Below are positions 48,901 to 61,606 of a DNA stretch of 64,000 bases, piece by piece. A program made the translations under genes and the position numbers. This stretch comes from Apteryx mantelli (taxonomy: Eukaryota > Chordata > Aves > Apterygiformes > Apterygidae), in the NCBI RefSeq assembly GCF_036417845.1, contig NC_089979.1, forward strand, positions 6,997,424-7,061,423, in the 5' to 3' direction. Within the stretch, counting starts at the first letter, position 1. Every line of letters starts with the position of its first letter. The notes beneath the pieces are model-generated. The model was not told where the DNA came from and searched no databases. It saw only the letters and a program-made list of their open reading frames with translations.

Positions 48901-51607
48901 AACAGAATGAAACAAGAACCAAACACCAATTCATCTAAGATGGGCGTTTAATTCAGGTGTGATGACTCATCAGGTGTTTGTTTCAATGTACACACCCAAA
49001 TTTATGGACACAAAGTTAATCAGGATGAATATAAGGTCTTTTTATAGGCATATATGAGTATATGCATATAAATACATACACATAAGTAGTATTCTCTTCC
49101 TGACCTTTTTATTCATATTGTAACCATCTCTCTTTTTTTATTATTTAAATATATTAATCCTACTTCTCCTTATGAGTATAATAGCATTATTCATAGAAGA
49201 TCACAGTCAAGTCAAGAGTTCTTTTCTGTCAGGCCTTGTGTAAAAATAGGTTTTGCTACATATATATTACTATTAGACTTGGGTTTTCCATCACCTTTCA
49301 GGCTGTATCACTGACCAGCAAGTCATTAAGCTCAAACTATAGCTACTGTTCAGTTTGAGCCCAGATGCTCTGTTGAAGATTGGGTAAAGTGTTTCTTTCC
49401 TTTCTGACTGTCCCCAACAACTCTTTTACACAATGACTTGTAAACCACCGTCAAGCTTGTCTTGAGACTGGAAAGTCTGCCAGCTACAGTGCAACAGCTC
49501 TAGCAAGATCAGAAGCTTTTCTGCAGCCTTATATTTGCTCTCATATATGAAGCCTGGAGGGAGACAGAAATAATCCAGAGACAGATTCTTAGGATGGCTC
49601 CACTTCCTTGGTGCAAAAGTACTTTGGATAAATCCTGTGGGTTCTTTACAGAAATAAATAAACAACATAGAAACACTTCTTCCAGCTTAAAGATAAGGTA
49701 AGAATGACAAAGACAGCTCAGGTATTTTCAGTAGTTGAGACTGACTTCCAGGTTGACTCAAAATATCGTTGCAAATATGCATTTTACTTTTCACACAATG
49801 AAGAGGAAGTAGAGATCAGACCACCTGTGATTTCCATTTGGTCTTGCCATAATGTATTCCTGCATTCCTTCTCTTTAGGGAAGACTGAAAAGTTATAGCG
49901 TATTAAGATATGTGAAGCTGGACGTGTTTTGAATGACTCTGCTAACAAATGTTCTGTATTCTAGTTGACTTTCACACACACGCCTCCCAAAAAGAAATCC
50001 TCATCCTTCATTAATACATTATTTCATGTGCTGACCATGATTTCTGGACCACCAATGATATAACCAAGGATACAGGTAATTTTAAAAAGTCATGTAGTTT
50101 TCCTATTGCAGTTTTAGTGGTAATAAACCTTTCATCTAGAACATGATTCATAGAAGGTGATAAGAGCACAATCTTTACTCCAGCGACATTTAAAGTGAGC
50201 CCTAGTACAAATATGAGAAGAAGAGGATCACTCCGTAATAAAATAAACCTTTGTGTTTCTCTTACCATGCTTTGCTGTGCTGTCCTTGGACTCTACCAGT
50301 AGTCTGAAAATTCTTGCTGAATCAAGGAAAGCTTAGGAGATGAAGGTTAATGACTCTGTTGTAATATTATGGAAACGTAATATGTCACTGTGACTTTGAA
50401 CTCGTAGAAGAAGCCAAGAAGCATTACTGTAGTGGACATCAATATATATGTGTACATAGAGGTTTACCTTTAGCCATGTGATCATCATAATTTCCTGAAA
50501 ACTGCGCTTCTACATTGTGAAACCATAAGAGCAGTGAAATCTTGTGAGGTATAACTGAAATGGAATATTAGAGAAATATGCACGTTTTGTAGCCTGAATT
50601 GGCTTTCATTCTGTCCTAAATTATATTTCTAAATTATTAGAAATGATCTAAAAAAAGGTCCAAGCCCCAAATCTTTTTAACCGTAATAGTCATCTCTTTT
50701 TCATGGAAAAAATGAGCCCTCTTAGTTGTCAGTGGCAGTCATTGAAACAGCCAGAGCATGTCCTGACCCTGTAGAACAGCTCCTGCTGCAAGTCTGATAG
50801 CATGGGAGAAGGGCAATGAGATGGAAATAATAAAACAATAGGATGGTGACATTTTTTTCCAGCTTTCCATGGATCAGAATTCTGAATAAAGGCTGCTGAA
50901 GAGGATTGTGCTACCTATCGCATCACCGTCCTGCTTGCGCATACTGTTCATGAAATATTGAAGAATAACACAACTCACCAGTGTTCATTGGCATGGCTGT
51001 TCCATTTGCTGAAAACATAAATATTTATGGCACTGCATGGCTAGCACTATGCCAAGGCGCATCTCCAAAGCAATAGAGTTGTGCACTTTGAAGAGACAGG
51101 GCTGTCTTCCCAACAGAGACTATATATAAACCTCAGTCACAAGGACACTGAAAGCTTTGCAGACACGTGTCTTGAATTCTGACACTGGAAGATACCCCTT
51201 CAAAGAAAATGGCTTTGAGTTTGGGAATTTGCCTGCAGAACCTGAACAATATTTTTTAGACTGTAATATATGAGCTTTTGTCTTCGAAACCATGTGGATA
51301 ATATACACGTACAAGTTAATTACTAGGCAGTGGGCTATGTTCTCTATCAATTGGAACATTTGTTATTGTTATTCATTATTTCTATTATGACAACACACAG
51401 AGTCTCCACCTGAGATCAACTCCATGCTAGGCAATATTCAAGCATGATAATAGCCTGCTTCAGAGAATTTTCAATTAAAGAATTAGATAGCTGAACACAA
51501 AATTATGATCCTTAGAACTGCACTTTTCTTAAAATTGTACCACCCTTAAAATTGTAATAATCTTCACCTAATTCTGGAAGTATTTAATTATTGTTTGTTC
51601 TTATTCC
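48901..51607. other. Unique AT-rich sequence, no gene seen
   Basis: Short frames only (for example 50011-50268). Nothing recognised. Confidence 0.5.
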
Positions 51608-51627
51608 TTTTGTTTGTTTGTTTGTTT
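51608..51627 (+). repeat. TTTG microsatellite
   Basis: About five TTTG units. Confidence 0.85.
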
Positions 51628-53059
51628 CTTCCTTTCTGTTTTCATTTCAAGGTTCTCTCAGAATGTTGTTTCTAGGAAACACTTAGGATTTTCAGTTCTG
51701 AGCCCACTCCGGATGCCGTAACAAAAGGTGACTCAGTCTGAAAATAAATTCTCAGTTCAGTTGCCTAAACGTGGAATTCTGGTGGTATTCAAGACATCTA
51801 CATGGAGCTGGCAGATACAATTCAATACCTGCAGAAGAATTGTGCCCTTCTGCAGCAGCCGCTGCAGGCCAGGCAGGATACCTATAGCATTTTAAAAGGT
51901 GCTGGACACATATCTTTAAGCAGCTGAATCCTGGTCTACCTGTCTGCATGTTTCTAGGCTATACTATTATCAGTCGAGCTTAGCGAGCTATTCAGATCAC
52001 CCAAAGGTAGACATCTAGGACGTGCTAAACTCATTTGCCAAACGTGTCTAATGCCATTTGCAATGCCCTGTGGCATCCTGCCTGGTCCCCAAAGTCTGAT
52101 CCGTAAGGATGTAGGTCTTGTACTTCCTGTGCGTATCTGCGAGTCCCATGCAGCTGTCACAAATATCTGAGAGCATTTTAAATGCCACTGGATGTCTATG
52201 TTTAGATAACAATATTGAGCCCCTCCTAGCTGAATATTTGCATGCATCATCACTGTGCTGCCAAGATATCCATAAACTGAAATGGAGTTGGATACACTTG
52301 GTGCACATATAGATGCCCAAACTCAGGTATCCTAACCTCAAACTGAATCCCTCCTTTATGTCTCATTCCACAAACCTTGTCACATCACACCTACCAGATT
52401 GGATCCATTACATTTGAATCCCTATAGTAGAGCACTGCTTTCTTTTAAACCAGATTAGAAAGAGGAACTTTCTTTTTATGAAAGAGTAGGGTACTTAAAA
52501 CACTGTCTTAGGATAAAGCAGATCAGCATTTTATTCCCTTTACTTCAGAGATTCAAATCAGTATCACTCCCCATCCTGAGGCATGATCTTGCCGACAGTC
52601 CACAAGGTCATCTGCTGTGAGACCTGAGAAGGAAGAAAGGGGTGTGATCACCCTCCTGTTTAATTTATGCTGTTGTAAAGAAAATAATGAATGAGATATT
52701 GAGAAAAGGAATATGCCTTGACTCTGTATCCAAGTGATTCAGTTTCCAAGCAGAAGAAAAACTACTCTGACTTCTCTTCTGGGAACTACTCCAGCTTATG
52801 TTACTCAGTCACATGACAGAATATAAATAATTGTTTTGTAAAGCACCTGAACGTATCAAGTCTGGCTTTCTAAGAATTTCTGCCCGCTATTTTTATATTA
52901 CCATTTAACACCCAGGATATTCTTTAAACCGCACAGCATGCTTGTTTCCCTCCCACATCCACTCTTCTCCTGTTAGGCAAGAGGCAGCATCCTTTGCAGA
53001 GCTGTTTCAAAGCTGTGTATATGACCAGTTCTTTAAAAATGTACTTATTGCCTAGCCAG
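51628..53059. other. Unique sequence; 51960-52340 may be an ancient repeat
   Basis: 51960-52340 has low stop density, four overlapping frames and words such as GATGCCCAAACTCAGGTATC that recall decayed amniote repeats. No family is assigned and no gene recognised. Confidence 0.3.
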
Positions 53060-53106
53060 GAGGCCAAACCAAAGAAATCTGAGGCCAAACCAAAGAAATC
53101 TGAGGT
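53060..53106. repeat. Perfect tandem duplication of a 21-bp unit
   Basis: GAGGCCAAACCAAAGAAATCT at 53060-53080 is repeated exactly at 53081-53101, followed by a partial third start (GAGGTC). Exact identity implies a recent event. A minus-strand frame reads through it as a seven-residue repeat (DFFGLAS) because 21 is a multiple of three. Confidence 0.95.
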
Positions 53107-53269
53107 CATTCTTCTGTCTTTCTAACAAGAGTGTGCATGAATTTTGGCTTCTTCCCTTTATTCAGATGCTCGTTTTCATTAAACTTACTATATGACTGAT
53201 GTCAACAAAGGAGCTTAAAAGTTCAGACACTGACAGATAGTTCATAGTCTTTGTTACTTTAAAAACAAA

Positions 53270-53325
53270 CACACTACTACTACTACTACTACTACTACTA
53301 ATAATAATAATAATAATAATAATAA
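53270..53325 (+). repeat. Compound ACT/AAT trinucleotide microsatellite
   Basis: About nine to ten ACT units (53272-53299) pass directly into about nine AAT units (to 53325). Confidence 0.95.
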
Positions 53326-53339
53326 GCTAAAACAATTCT

Positions 53340-53405
53340 GGGTGTAGAGATTAAATCCCCAGACCTTCCATATTCACAGGAGTGCTTTAACCACTTAGTG
53401 ACAGA
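53340..53405 (-). repeat. tRNA-like repeat unit (SINE-type remnant)
   Basis: On the minus strand GTCACTAAGTGGTTAAAGCA is a clear A-box region. About 30 bases later GGGGATTTAATCTC stands at the B-box position with two or three changes. No intact cloverleaf, so not a tRNA gene. The microsatellite at 53270-53325 lies on its 3' side, as is common for SINE tails. Confidence 0.5.
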
Positions 53406-53544
53406 GAACTTCATTTCATTTCTTTCTTCTTCCCACCCCATTCAAACTAATTTCTGCAAAACCATCTAACAGTACCTGAAGGACTGAAGAACACTCTGTC
53501 TTAGGAAAGTTTATAAGCCACTGACTAGGAGATATTCCTGGCAA

Positions 53545-53625
53545 CTGAGGAGGTTAAATCGGAAACCTCTTGTGAAGAGCCAGGAATTAAATCAGAGTGC
53601 TCTAACTGCTCAGGTGTTAGAAAAA
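53545..53625 (-). repeat. tRNA-like repeat unit with shortened middle
   Basis: On the minus strand GAGCAGTTAGAGCACTC is A-box-like and GATTTAATTCCTGG, a good B box, follows after only a few bases, so the anticodon-arm region is deleted. A further B-box-like word lies at about 53568-53550. The unit lies about 220 bp from its same-strand neighbour at 53340-53405, close to the spacing at 42.1-42.4 kb. Confidence 0.45.
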
Positions 53626-53975
53626 TATGTGGGTGTTCTTGCTGCCTTCTTAGAGAGCAAAAATTGAAAAAGAGAAGCAGATGACACCCTTTTTGTGCAA
53701 TCTGTCCCTTCAGAGTCAATTTTAGATGTTAGCAGAATATTTGTATATGGTTAAATCCCGCAAGTATTTTTAAAGGAGAAAACCTAGTTTCTGCATCCTT
53801 ATGAGGTTAGTGGCATGCAACTCTGTCAAAACCAGAGATTCGTGGCACTTGCACAGATGTAACTCAACACCTGGAAAATTCTCAACTCCAGGAGGTGAAT
53901 TATAAATTCTGTCATAGCAGAATTAAAATTTTAGGGTTAGACTGTAAAATATAAATCCAACATTATTTCCTCGTC
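53626..53975. other. Unique sequence, no gene seen
   Basis: Nothing recognised. Confidence 0.5.
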
Positions 53976-53999
53976 TTGTTTGTTTGTTTGTTTGTTTGT
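53976..53999 (+). repeat. TTTG microsatellite
   Basis: About six TTTG units. Confidence 0.9.
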
Positions 54000-55311
54000 C
54001 TTTGTCTTTGGTCCCAAGATCACAAGTATCATGGTTAGGTAAACTGAAGCCATGCTATTTTTACAATTATAGTCTTATCCGTGGTTCCAGGAATAATTTC
54101 ATCTTGAAAACGCCCACCAAAAAAATGGATTTTTCCAAGAGAGGTTGGGTATCAATTATTTGTGTTAATTCAGGTAAATCAAGATAAGGAATTTGTTGAT
54201 CTCTCCCAGTGAGTTCACTTACACTATGGTATCTTGTACCTGTCCTCAATTAACCTCTGTGATGGTGATTTAGACATCTTGATTGCATAGCCCTTCAGCT
54301 AAGGGTCTGATCTAGAGGCTTAAGGGTATTCATTGGACTCTTCTGAAAACCTGTCCCTTTTTCCTTTTTGATGCAGTTCAGTGAGACAAAGTTCCTGCCT
54401 GGGAGCCCTGCTGCTCTGTGAGCTCACCACTTCCACTTGCCAAATACGACCTGGCAGATGTTCATTGCCTTGGGAACTGACTGAAGTACCAGATGAAGAG
54501 TGCCTGTGGCAGCAAGGCAGCTCAAAGGGGGAAAAAAGGAAAAAAAAAAGAGGAAAAGACTTGGAAAACACTACAAATCTGGAACATAATCATTTTGAAT
54601 GTATTTGTATTCAAGTGCATAGGAAAGTTTGGTAGAGAATGAACAGACATATTGTAAGGGAAGAGAGAACTAGACAAATTAGCTTTGATATCCACAAGTG
54701 AGTCAGATATTTTTCTGGGATACTTTACTGTTATTATTGTGAACTCAGATATGAATGTATTACAGAAAAAAAATCTGTTATGAGTAGGCTAGAAAGAAGT
54801 ATGCCAGAGCTAGGAGTCTGTATATACCATATATATTGAAGAAGGCCCTTAAAAAATGTTCAGATGTTCTCCTTGTTATAAACGCACAGCACTGACCTGT
54901 ATTTGTTCCTGCTGATGTCAATAAACTTAGTGTTACTGTGGCTAAATTGATTCTGTTGTCTAAAAACTTGTATAAGAAGGATCACATACTTTAAAAAAAG
55001 TCATATTTTTGCCTAAGTATCATACTGCCTTATGACGAGGAGGATCTCCAGAGAAGACAAGTGTGTAAACTTCCAGGCAAAACAGGCAAGAAAAATGTTT
55101 TCCAACATTTATGGGATGTAATCAGCTATCTTTAATTTACAGTGCACTCAGCAGTATGGACCAATAGATTAGTCAGACTAGACATGGAACAAATTAATTT
55201 CTCATGTAAGAGGTGGTGTATGGAGGTATGTACATTTTGAAATTAGCAAATTCACTGATCTGGCAATCCAACAACTTTTAAATTTATGTTCATTAGACTA
55301 TTTCTTTGGGG
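54000..55311. other. Unique sequence, no gene seen
   Basis: An 84-codon frame at 54381-54635 begins with a leucine-rich, secretion-signal-like segment, but it continues into a poly-Lys run from an A-rich tract and matches no family that I know. Confidence 0.45.
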
Positions 55312-55339
55312 TTTTTTTGTTTGTTTGTTTGTTTGTTTG
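55312..55339 (+). repeat. TTTG microsatellite after a T run
   Basis: A T run followed by about five TTTG units. Confidence 0.9.
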
Positions 55340-58204
55340 CTTCATTTTTTGGGGTTGATGATTGTTTCTTTGTAAGATGACTTCTTTCTAAAGTGTGAAA
55401 GAAAGGGAAGCATGTTCTAGGAAGTGAGGAATAGGACTGGAAACCAAAACTCCTGAATTTTGCAGTCGGGAATAAATACCTCTATTAGCATTTCTACTTA
55501 AGTTTTTACTTCGTTTCTTTTTTGCAAAGTCCAAATAACTTTCTCAAACTGCATGGAATTTCTCTGGGAATAAGACAGTTGCTTGGTTTCTTTGTAGCCA
55601 TATACCTTGGCATAACTATAAAGGTAGATATTTACTAACTTCCTTAATTCCCTTTCACAAGAGCCTTCAGCAAAGAAAGTTGGAATTGGATTTGCAAAAT
55701 AAGACAGCTGGTAACTAGGCTAGTTTATAACTTTTACCTTGATCTAGTTCATCTATGGACTGTCAGTGTTTCGGTTACCTTTACTTATTTGCCTACTTTT
55801 CTGCTTCCTAACTCTATTTATCTGTTAACACCACTGTTTCTTCTCTTTGAACCTCAGAGAGATGGTTCCTTGGAAATAAAACCCATCAAAGGGAACTGAA
55901 CAGAAATATGCACATTAATTCTTTGGCTCAGAAAGCCACCAAGCCAAAGGCTGCTGTAATTTGCAATGATAATTTGGAGGAAGCATTACCATATGCTTGC
56001 TTTTTTCTTATATCTTTTTCTGAGCATCCAGTACTGCCTACTGCCCATACATGGGGTGGCTGTACTATGTTTTCTCCTGTATTCTCCAGGTTTTGGACAA
56101 GATAGGGATTCATGTGACAGGAGAAAGAGAAAGCGAATGTCTCAGTCTAAGTCCACAGTGACAGATTTTTTTTTTTTTTTAAGATAAATCCGTGTTTCAA
56201 CTGTATTTTTCGCCTAGTTTATGAGACAGCTGCAACCTGTTCAGAGTTTAGAAACAGAGACTGACACTGTATCTGTTGAACTAAGGTCAGATGTCAATAA
56301 TTTAACTCAGTGTTACTTCAGAAAGGTGTACCGTAATTGCAGTATGCAAAAAGATGTACAGTTTGTAGAAAGTTAGGTGGATAACGCTATACAAGCAGAC
56401 AAAAGGCTGCAGACAGAAGTAAAGCTGCACAGGACAGAAGCTTGAATCTGATGGAGTTATACTAGCAAGATACTTCTTTTCCTCTGATTATATGCCCCGA
56501 TCTTTCTCTTCCAATTCGATGAGGATAATTTTCAGCAGTTTGAATGGCTCTCCATCTTTGTGGCTGTGAAATTCTCAAAAAAAGTAAAAGAGTTTGGACC
56601 AGATCTTTTGGTATTGCAAGCCATCAGAGTCAGATGACCCTTTGGTGGTTTTTACCAACCCGGGAGCTACCTCACAGACTTCATCTTTTGCTCTAGCTTT
56701 GCGCACATTTTTGGCAAGGATATGGCCTTAGATCTGCCATGCATCAAATGATCTTGCAAAACTTTGGCACAGGAATGGAAAGGTTAAAAGCAAATGATGC
56801 TTTGGAGTATCCTGCTAGGACTCTATGCAGCGTGGAGAGATATCTGATCCACAGGTGATATATTTCCCTAAATAAACCTCCCATGGGAGGCCAGGGAGGA
56901 TCAAGGTATGGTATAGAGATGGCTTGTTTACAATCCGTTGCATTGTGTTTAGTGTTTACCTAGCTCAAACTAAGAGGGAACAAACAACCAAACAAAAAAG
57001 TAGAAAAGAAAAATGACTGAGATAGCAATCTCAGCTCTAACAGATGGAAGCTAGGAGGTATGGAATTAAGAGGTGGAAGGCTGGAAGATTATTAGTCCTT
57101 TCCATTGTAATCCCCAGAAGAAGGCCTGGATGGATTTTGGGCCAGATGTTCTTATTCTTAAACAATGAGCCAGTATGTAGAAAGAAGTTTGGCATCCAGC
57201 ACAGAACACGAGATGTAATACAAGCTTGTCTTCTATCTTGAAGAAGCAGCTGCCTCTGTGTTTATTTCCTTTTAACTGTTTATTGAATTGAAAACAGAAT
57301 AATTTTACTAAAATGTTCATGTATCCTATTCTGAGTGGAAAATTTAAAAATGCAAAGAATAGCCAAGCTCAGTCTTTTTGGACCTCCTAATAAAGATCAC
57401 TGTATACGCCAGCGAGGCAGTCAGCTCATGCATTCATCTGCCACTTGATGGTGTAGCCCATTCCTAAACAGGCTACCTCTCCTCTGGAGCCTTCAGGCCC
57501 CTAAACACATCAGGATAAGGGATATTCAAGGATATGCCGTGAAATGACAAATTAACATCCATTTCTGCCCTCTTCTAATTCAGGATAATTATCCAGGACT
57601 GATACAGTTCAAACACATGGAATTTATCTTATCTTTTTTTAGCCATCTACAAATGAGATGGCAAAGTTATTAATCCAGTTTCTGTCCATAAGCAGTAGAG
57701 AGTGTGAGCGCTTCCTTCAGAAAGTGATTCATGACACCTATCTGAAATGTCTTTTTCAGGATGGAATGGAAATACTTCTTGTTCTCCATCGACTATAGAT
57801 GGAAGCTTAGGCAGCAAGTTTAGGACCGGCTGCCAATTTCTGGATGCCTAAATCAGGTGAAACGAGCCTTCTAAGTCTGAAGGTGAGACCATTTTGAAGG
57901 TGAGACTGTACCTAGCTAAGTAGGGTGTGTAACGGTAGCAGTGAGCATATCGCAATACTGTAGATAGGCTGTTAACCAGAGTCAAACTGTGGTGCCTAGC
58001 TGTTTTTTATTATCAACTCAGCTACCTAGCTGGTTGTTGGTTTGTGCTATTTTAGCTCTACGATATCATTACAAATAGCTATTTGTTTAAGTTATCCCAG
58101 ATATGGCACACTCGCACCTGAAACACCCTGAGAAACTGGATCCTCTTTGGTATCCATCCCCTCACTCCTCCGCTTTCCCACACTAATCAAATCTCGGCAG
58201 AGAT
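55340..58204. other. Unique sequence; possible decayed repeats at 57400-58050
   Basis: 57830-58030 has words such as GGATGCCTAAATCAGGTG and GGTGCCTAGCTG typical of decayed amniote repeats, and a 17-bp imperfect duplication (TGAAGGTGAGAC twice, about 57878-57908). No gene recognised. Confidence 0.3.
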
Positions 58205-58320
58205 TACTGATCTTTCACTGCAATGACTTTAATCACATAAAATTGATAGCAAATATTGCTACTCTCAATTTCTACCGGCTGCAATACTTTTGGGCACTCC
58301 CAGTAAAGGTAGACTAGAGT
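58205..58320 (+). repeat. Direct repeat, copy A
   Basis: About 116 bp that matches 59326-59440 in the same orientation at about 86% by eye. The first 68 bases differ at only three positions, and the shared core includes CTTTAATCACATAAAATTG. Flanking sequence does not match, so the boundaries are real. It belongs to no family that I recognise. Confidence 0.9.
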
Positions 58321-59325
58321 TTAATATCATTGTGCAGATCAGCTGACTCATCAGAATGCCACATTGACTTTCTTTTGAATTGAATTTTAAGCAAACTATT
58401 CTTATTAGCTGTATTTGACAGTAATTGATATCATAGGTGTTTGTATAATATGAAGTATATGAGATGCCATAATATACTGCTTTGTAGTGTGCAGGCCTGT
58501 TTTTATATGATAAAAGCAGGGACAATCCAAATCTCCAGACAATTTGAGCAAAACTGCTTCCACATTTGCTTCGAAGAGTGTTTTCAGAGCAGTGCACCAT
58601 GCACTGGGGTATCTATCTCTGCATATTAGTGTAAGGAAGGCCTTTTCACCTCACATTGCTGCAAAGTCACCTGCAGGATGGACAAATACCAGAAGATAAA
58701 TGCAAACTCCTGCTGCCTTTGTCCTCCTGTCCCAGGAAGTGTCACCTAGCAGTGGCATGCAGTCCCTGTGGCCTGCCTTCAGGACAGTTTTTAGGAAGAT
58801 CCAGAGGAGCACAGAGGTATTGCATCTCATGTGGTTCTATGATGTGCAAAGCATGAAAAAAAAACAAAATTTGCCATTTTACTAGTTTTCCTCTTGTATT
58901 TAAAATAAAGGGAGTGTAGGTAAGTAGTGTCAAGTTAGAATATTAAAAAAAAAAATAGCTGTAGGCAAATTAGCCCCAACATGCACAAGGAGAGCATGAG
59001 GGTAATGACACACCCTTTTAAAATTCCCAGTGTGGAAAAAAAAAATCTCAAAGAATTGTTTTATTTTTTTGTTTTATGTAATTTTAGCATACAAGAATTA
59101 GATGGATAGATGGATGCATGGATGGAAGCTTTGGCAAAGCTGTCTGATTTCTTCAAAGGTCACCACTAACTGTGTTTGAATAGTTCAGTCACCAATATTA
59201 ATCCAGTCCTTGGTATTGCTGACTGCAGTAAATCGATTTAGGGAACTCTGCCACCACTCTAACATTTTTTAATTAGTGTGTTGTTACATTGTGGGTGGAT
59301 ACTGATTTTGAGAAACACATTTTGG
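58321..59325. other. Spacer between the direct repeats
   Basis: About 1 kb with only short frames, an A run (about 58945-58957), and a GGAT-type tetranucleotide run at 59101-59126. No transposase or retroviral sequence recognised. Confidence 0.5.
59101..59126 (+). repeat. GATG/GATA tetranucleotide repeat
   Basis: GATGGATAGATGGATGCATG and similar units, about six in all. Confidence 0.8.
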
Positions 59326-59440
59326 TACTGATCTTTCACTGAAACGACTTTAATCACATAAAATTGATAGCAAATATTACTACTCTCAATTTCTACTAAC
59401 AGCAATCGTTGTGCATTCCCAGCAAAGGTAGAATGGACTT
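59326..59440 (+). repeat. Direct repeat, copy B
   Basis: Partner of 58205-58320, starting at TACTGATCTTTCACTG. Differences are mostly transitions plus one single-base gap, concentrated in the 3' half. Confidence 0.9.
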
Positions 59441-61365
59441 CCCCAAAAAAGGAATGAAATGACCTTGTTAAATGGAAAGCCACTGAGAGAGCTCATGACT
59501 CAGAGCTGCATCATGTAGTGAAACAAATATTCAATTAAAAAAATTTCCTACATTCAAGGAGATCTTCTTCAGTTGTTGAAGATTATATAAAAAAAAAAAA
59601 ATGGGAAGAAGTAAAAGTGTTTCTTATAACAGCCTGGCCAAGACTCTGTGAGCAAAGGAATTCTGCGCAAATAACTGGGGGGGTGGGAAAAAAAAGGGTG
59701 GAAATGAAGGTGGTAAAATCAATTTGGGAAAAGTCCCAAAAGACATTTTTGTGATCTGGAGAACACATAAACAGATTACGTTTTAGACAGTCTTTTTTTT
59801 AGAGTCAACCCAAAATAAAATGTTTCTTTTCAGATTATTTAGTCCTCTTGTATAATAGTTTTAATATATGCTAATTTAAAAACAAAAGTTTTTTTGAAAA
59901 GCTGAATTTTGCACATCTCAAAAATTAATTTGGCTGCTATACTTTATTTTTCCATCCATTCTACTGCAAATTTTTCATCTGAAATTATTCCAGCTGAAAC
60001 TGTTCTACCTAAAGAATTATAATTCTGGTGAATATATTATAACTTTCTCTTTAATGTCAGTACCTGATGAAATAGAAGGAGGACTACCCCACTTTACTGA
60101 ACAGAGAATCTTTGAGCTAATCTAGAATATAACTCAGTGGAAGGACCTGATGAATCGGTCTCCTCCTTTGAACTTTGGTTTTCACTTTCACCTTTAAAGG
60201 CTCCACTTCAGTGAGTTTGGTTATGGCAGCTGTTGTCTCCTCCATGCCTCAAGGTGTGGTGGCAGCTCAGTTGTCCAGCACTTTTCCATGGCTCAGAAAG
60301 TAAAGCAGGGAGATGAAGAGAGATTGGAATGATGGTGAAGAAAGGTCATCAAACACCCTCAGTTTCTGTTCAGACCTTGAGTTTTATTAAGGATCTCATA
60401 AGACACACTTTTTCATCTCATAGAAGGATGGAATGATAAGGAACTAGTAAAGAATAGTAAAGAATTAAAGTCTGAGTGGCTGCTTCTCAGAGAACAAGAA
60501 AGAAAGAGAAACTTGGAGAAAAGAAACCAGAGGAAAAATGAATCATGAAAGGTATTTTGAGCTGTTTCCACCTTCAGAGAGGTAACTCTGTTATGCAAAT
60601 ACAGAAGCTGGCCAAACAGAGCACTATAGTGACAATAAAGTACAATATACTCTGCAATACTGTCAAAATTGACATGACTAGCACATTCCATTAAAAGTGT
60701 TCTGTTTCTCGAGGGAGGAGGAAAAAATACACTTTATGGCAAGCTGATTCACATGAAAACTACAAACGTAACTTGGATTTTATGTCAACCTAGGTAAGCT
60801 GAATCAATGAATTCAACTTTTCTGCCAGTGGAGATATAGCAAAAGTAAAAGTCTTAGCAGGCATGCTGGGATTTCAATATCTTTTCTTTTGAAACTACTC
60901 AATTATACCTATACAAGATGAGACAAGAAAGCAAAGCTGGGTTCTTTAAACTTTTTATAAACCTCCTAGGCCAAAACCTGAGATTTGAATCACGGTGAGA
61001 TTCATCCAAACAACCTCCCCAGAGAAATCATTAGAAAATTCTGCTTTATAAAATCTCAATTTTCAGATTCATAATGGTTAAAAAAATCCAACACCTGAAG
61101 CCTCAAGAGCAGAATTAACTATAATAGAATATCAGCCCAACTATCCCATAGCTACAGCCATGATGACAGTTTTGTTCATGAACAGAGATGACAGAGAGTA
61201 AAGTTATAATGGCATAGGAAATTAAGAGGATTTTAATGTTCGAGGATTTTTTTTTTCATCCTGGATCAAGGCAAGAAGTGAAAATGTTGAGTTTTTAAAA
61301 TAAAATTTGCCCCAGAATGATTTTGTTTTGTTTTGGGTTTATTTTTTTCCCCTCCTACATTTTGA
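59441..61365. other. AT-rich unique sequence, no gene seen
   Basis: Short frames only (for example 60413-60691). No recognised repeat. Confidence 0.5.
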
Positions 61366-61606
61366 ACAAGAAAGAGATAATGAGAAAGAGAGAGAAAGAA
61401 AGAACAAAAGAGTGAAAGAGAGTGAGAACAAAAGAAAGAACAAAAGAAAGAGAGAAGGCAGGCAAACAGGCTGGCAGGAGGAAGGAAATAAGGAAAAAGG
61501 AAGGAAGGAAGGAAGGAAGAAAAAAGAGAAAGAGAAAGAAAGAGAAAGAAAAAGAAAAAGACAGAGAAGGAGAAAGAAAGAAAGAGAAAGAGAAAGAAAG
61601 ACATAA
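61366..61606 (+). repeat. Long polypurine (GAAA/GA/GGAA) tract
   Basis: About 240 bp almost entirely A and G on the + strand, built from AGAAAG, AGAGAA and GGAA units with few pyrimidine breaks, and with mirror-symmetric parts suited to triplex (H-DNA) formation. Five open frames covering it on both strands are Lys/Glu/Arg or Phe/Leu/Ser artefacts of composition. Confidence 0.95.

Noticed and set aside
54381..54635. Frame with a signal-peptide-like start
   Set aside because: Runs into poly-Lys encoded by an A-rich run; the cysteine pattern matches no secreted family that I know; no splice support.
43494..55339. Four TTTG tracts as a possible spaced array
   Set aside because: They are ordinary microsatellites kilobases apart with unrelated flanks; not a CRISPR-like or designed array.
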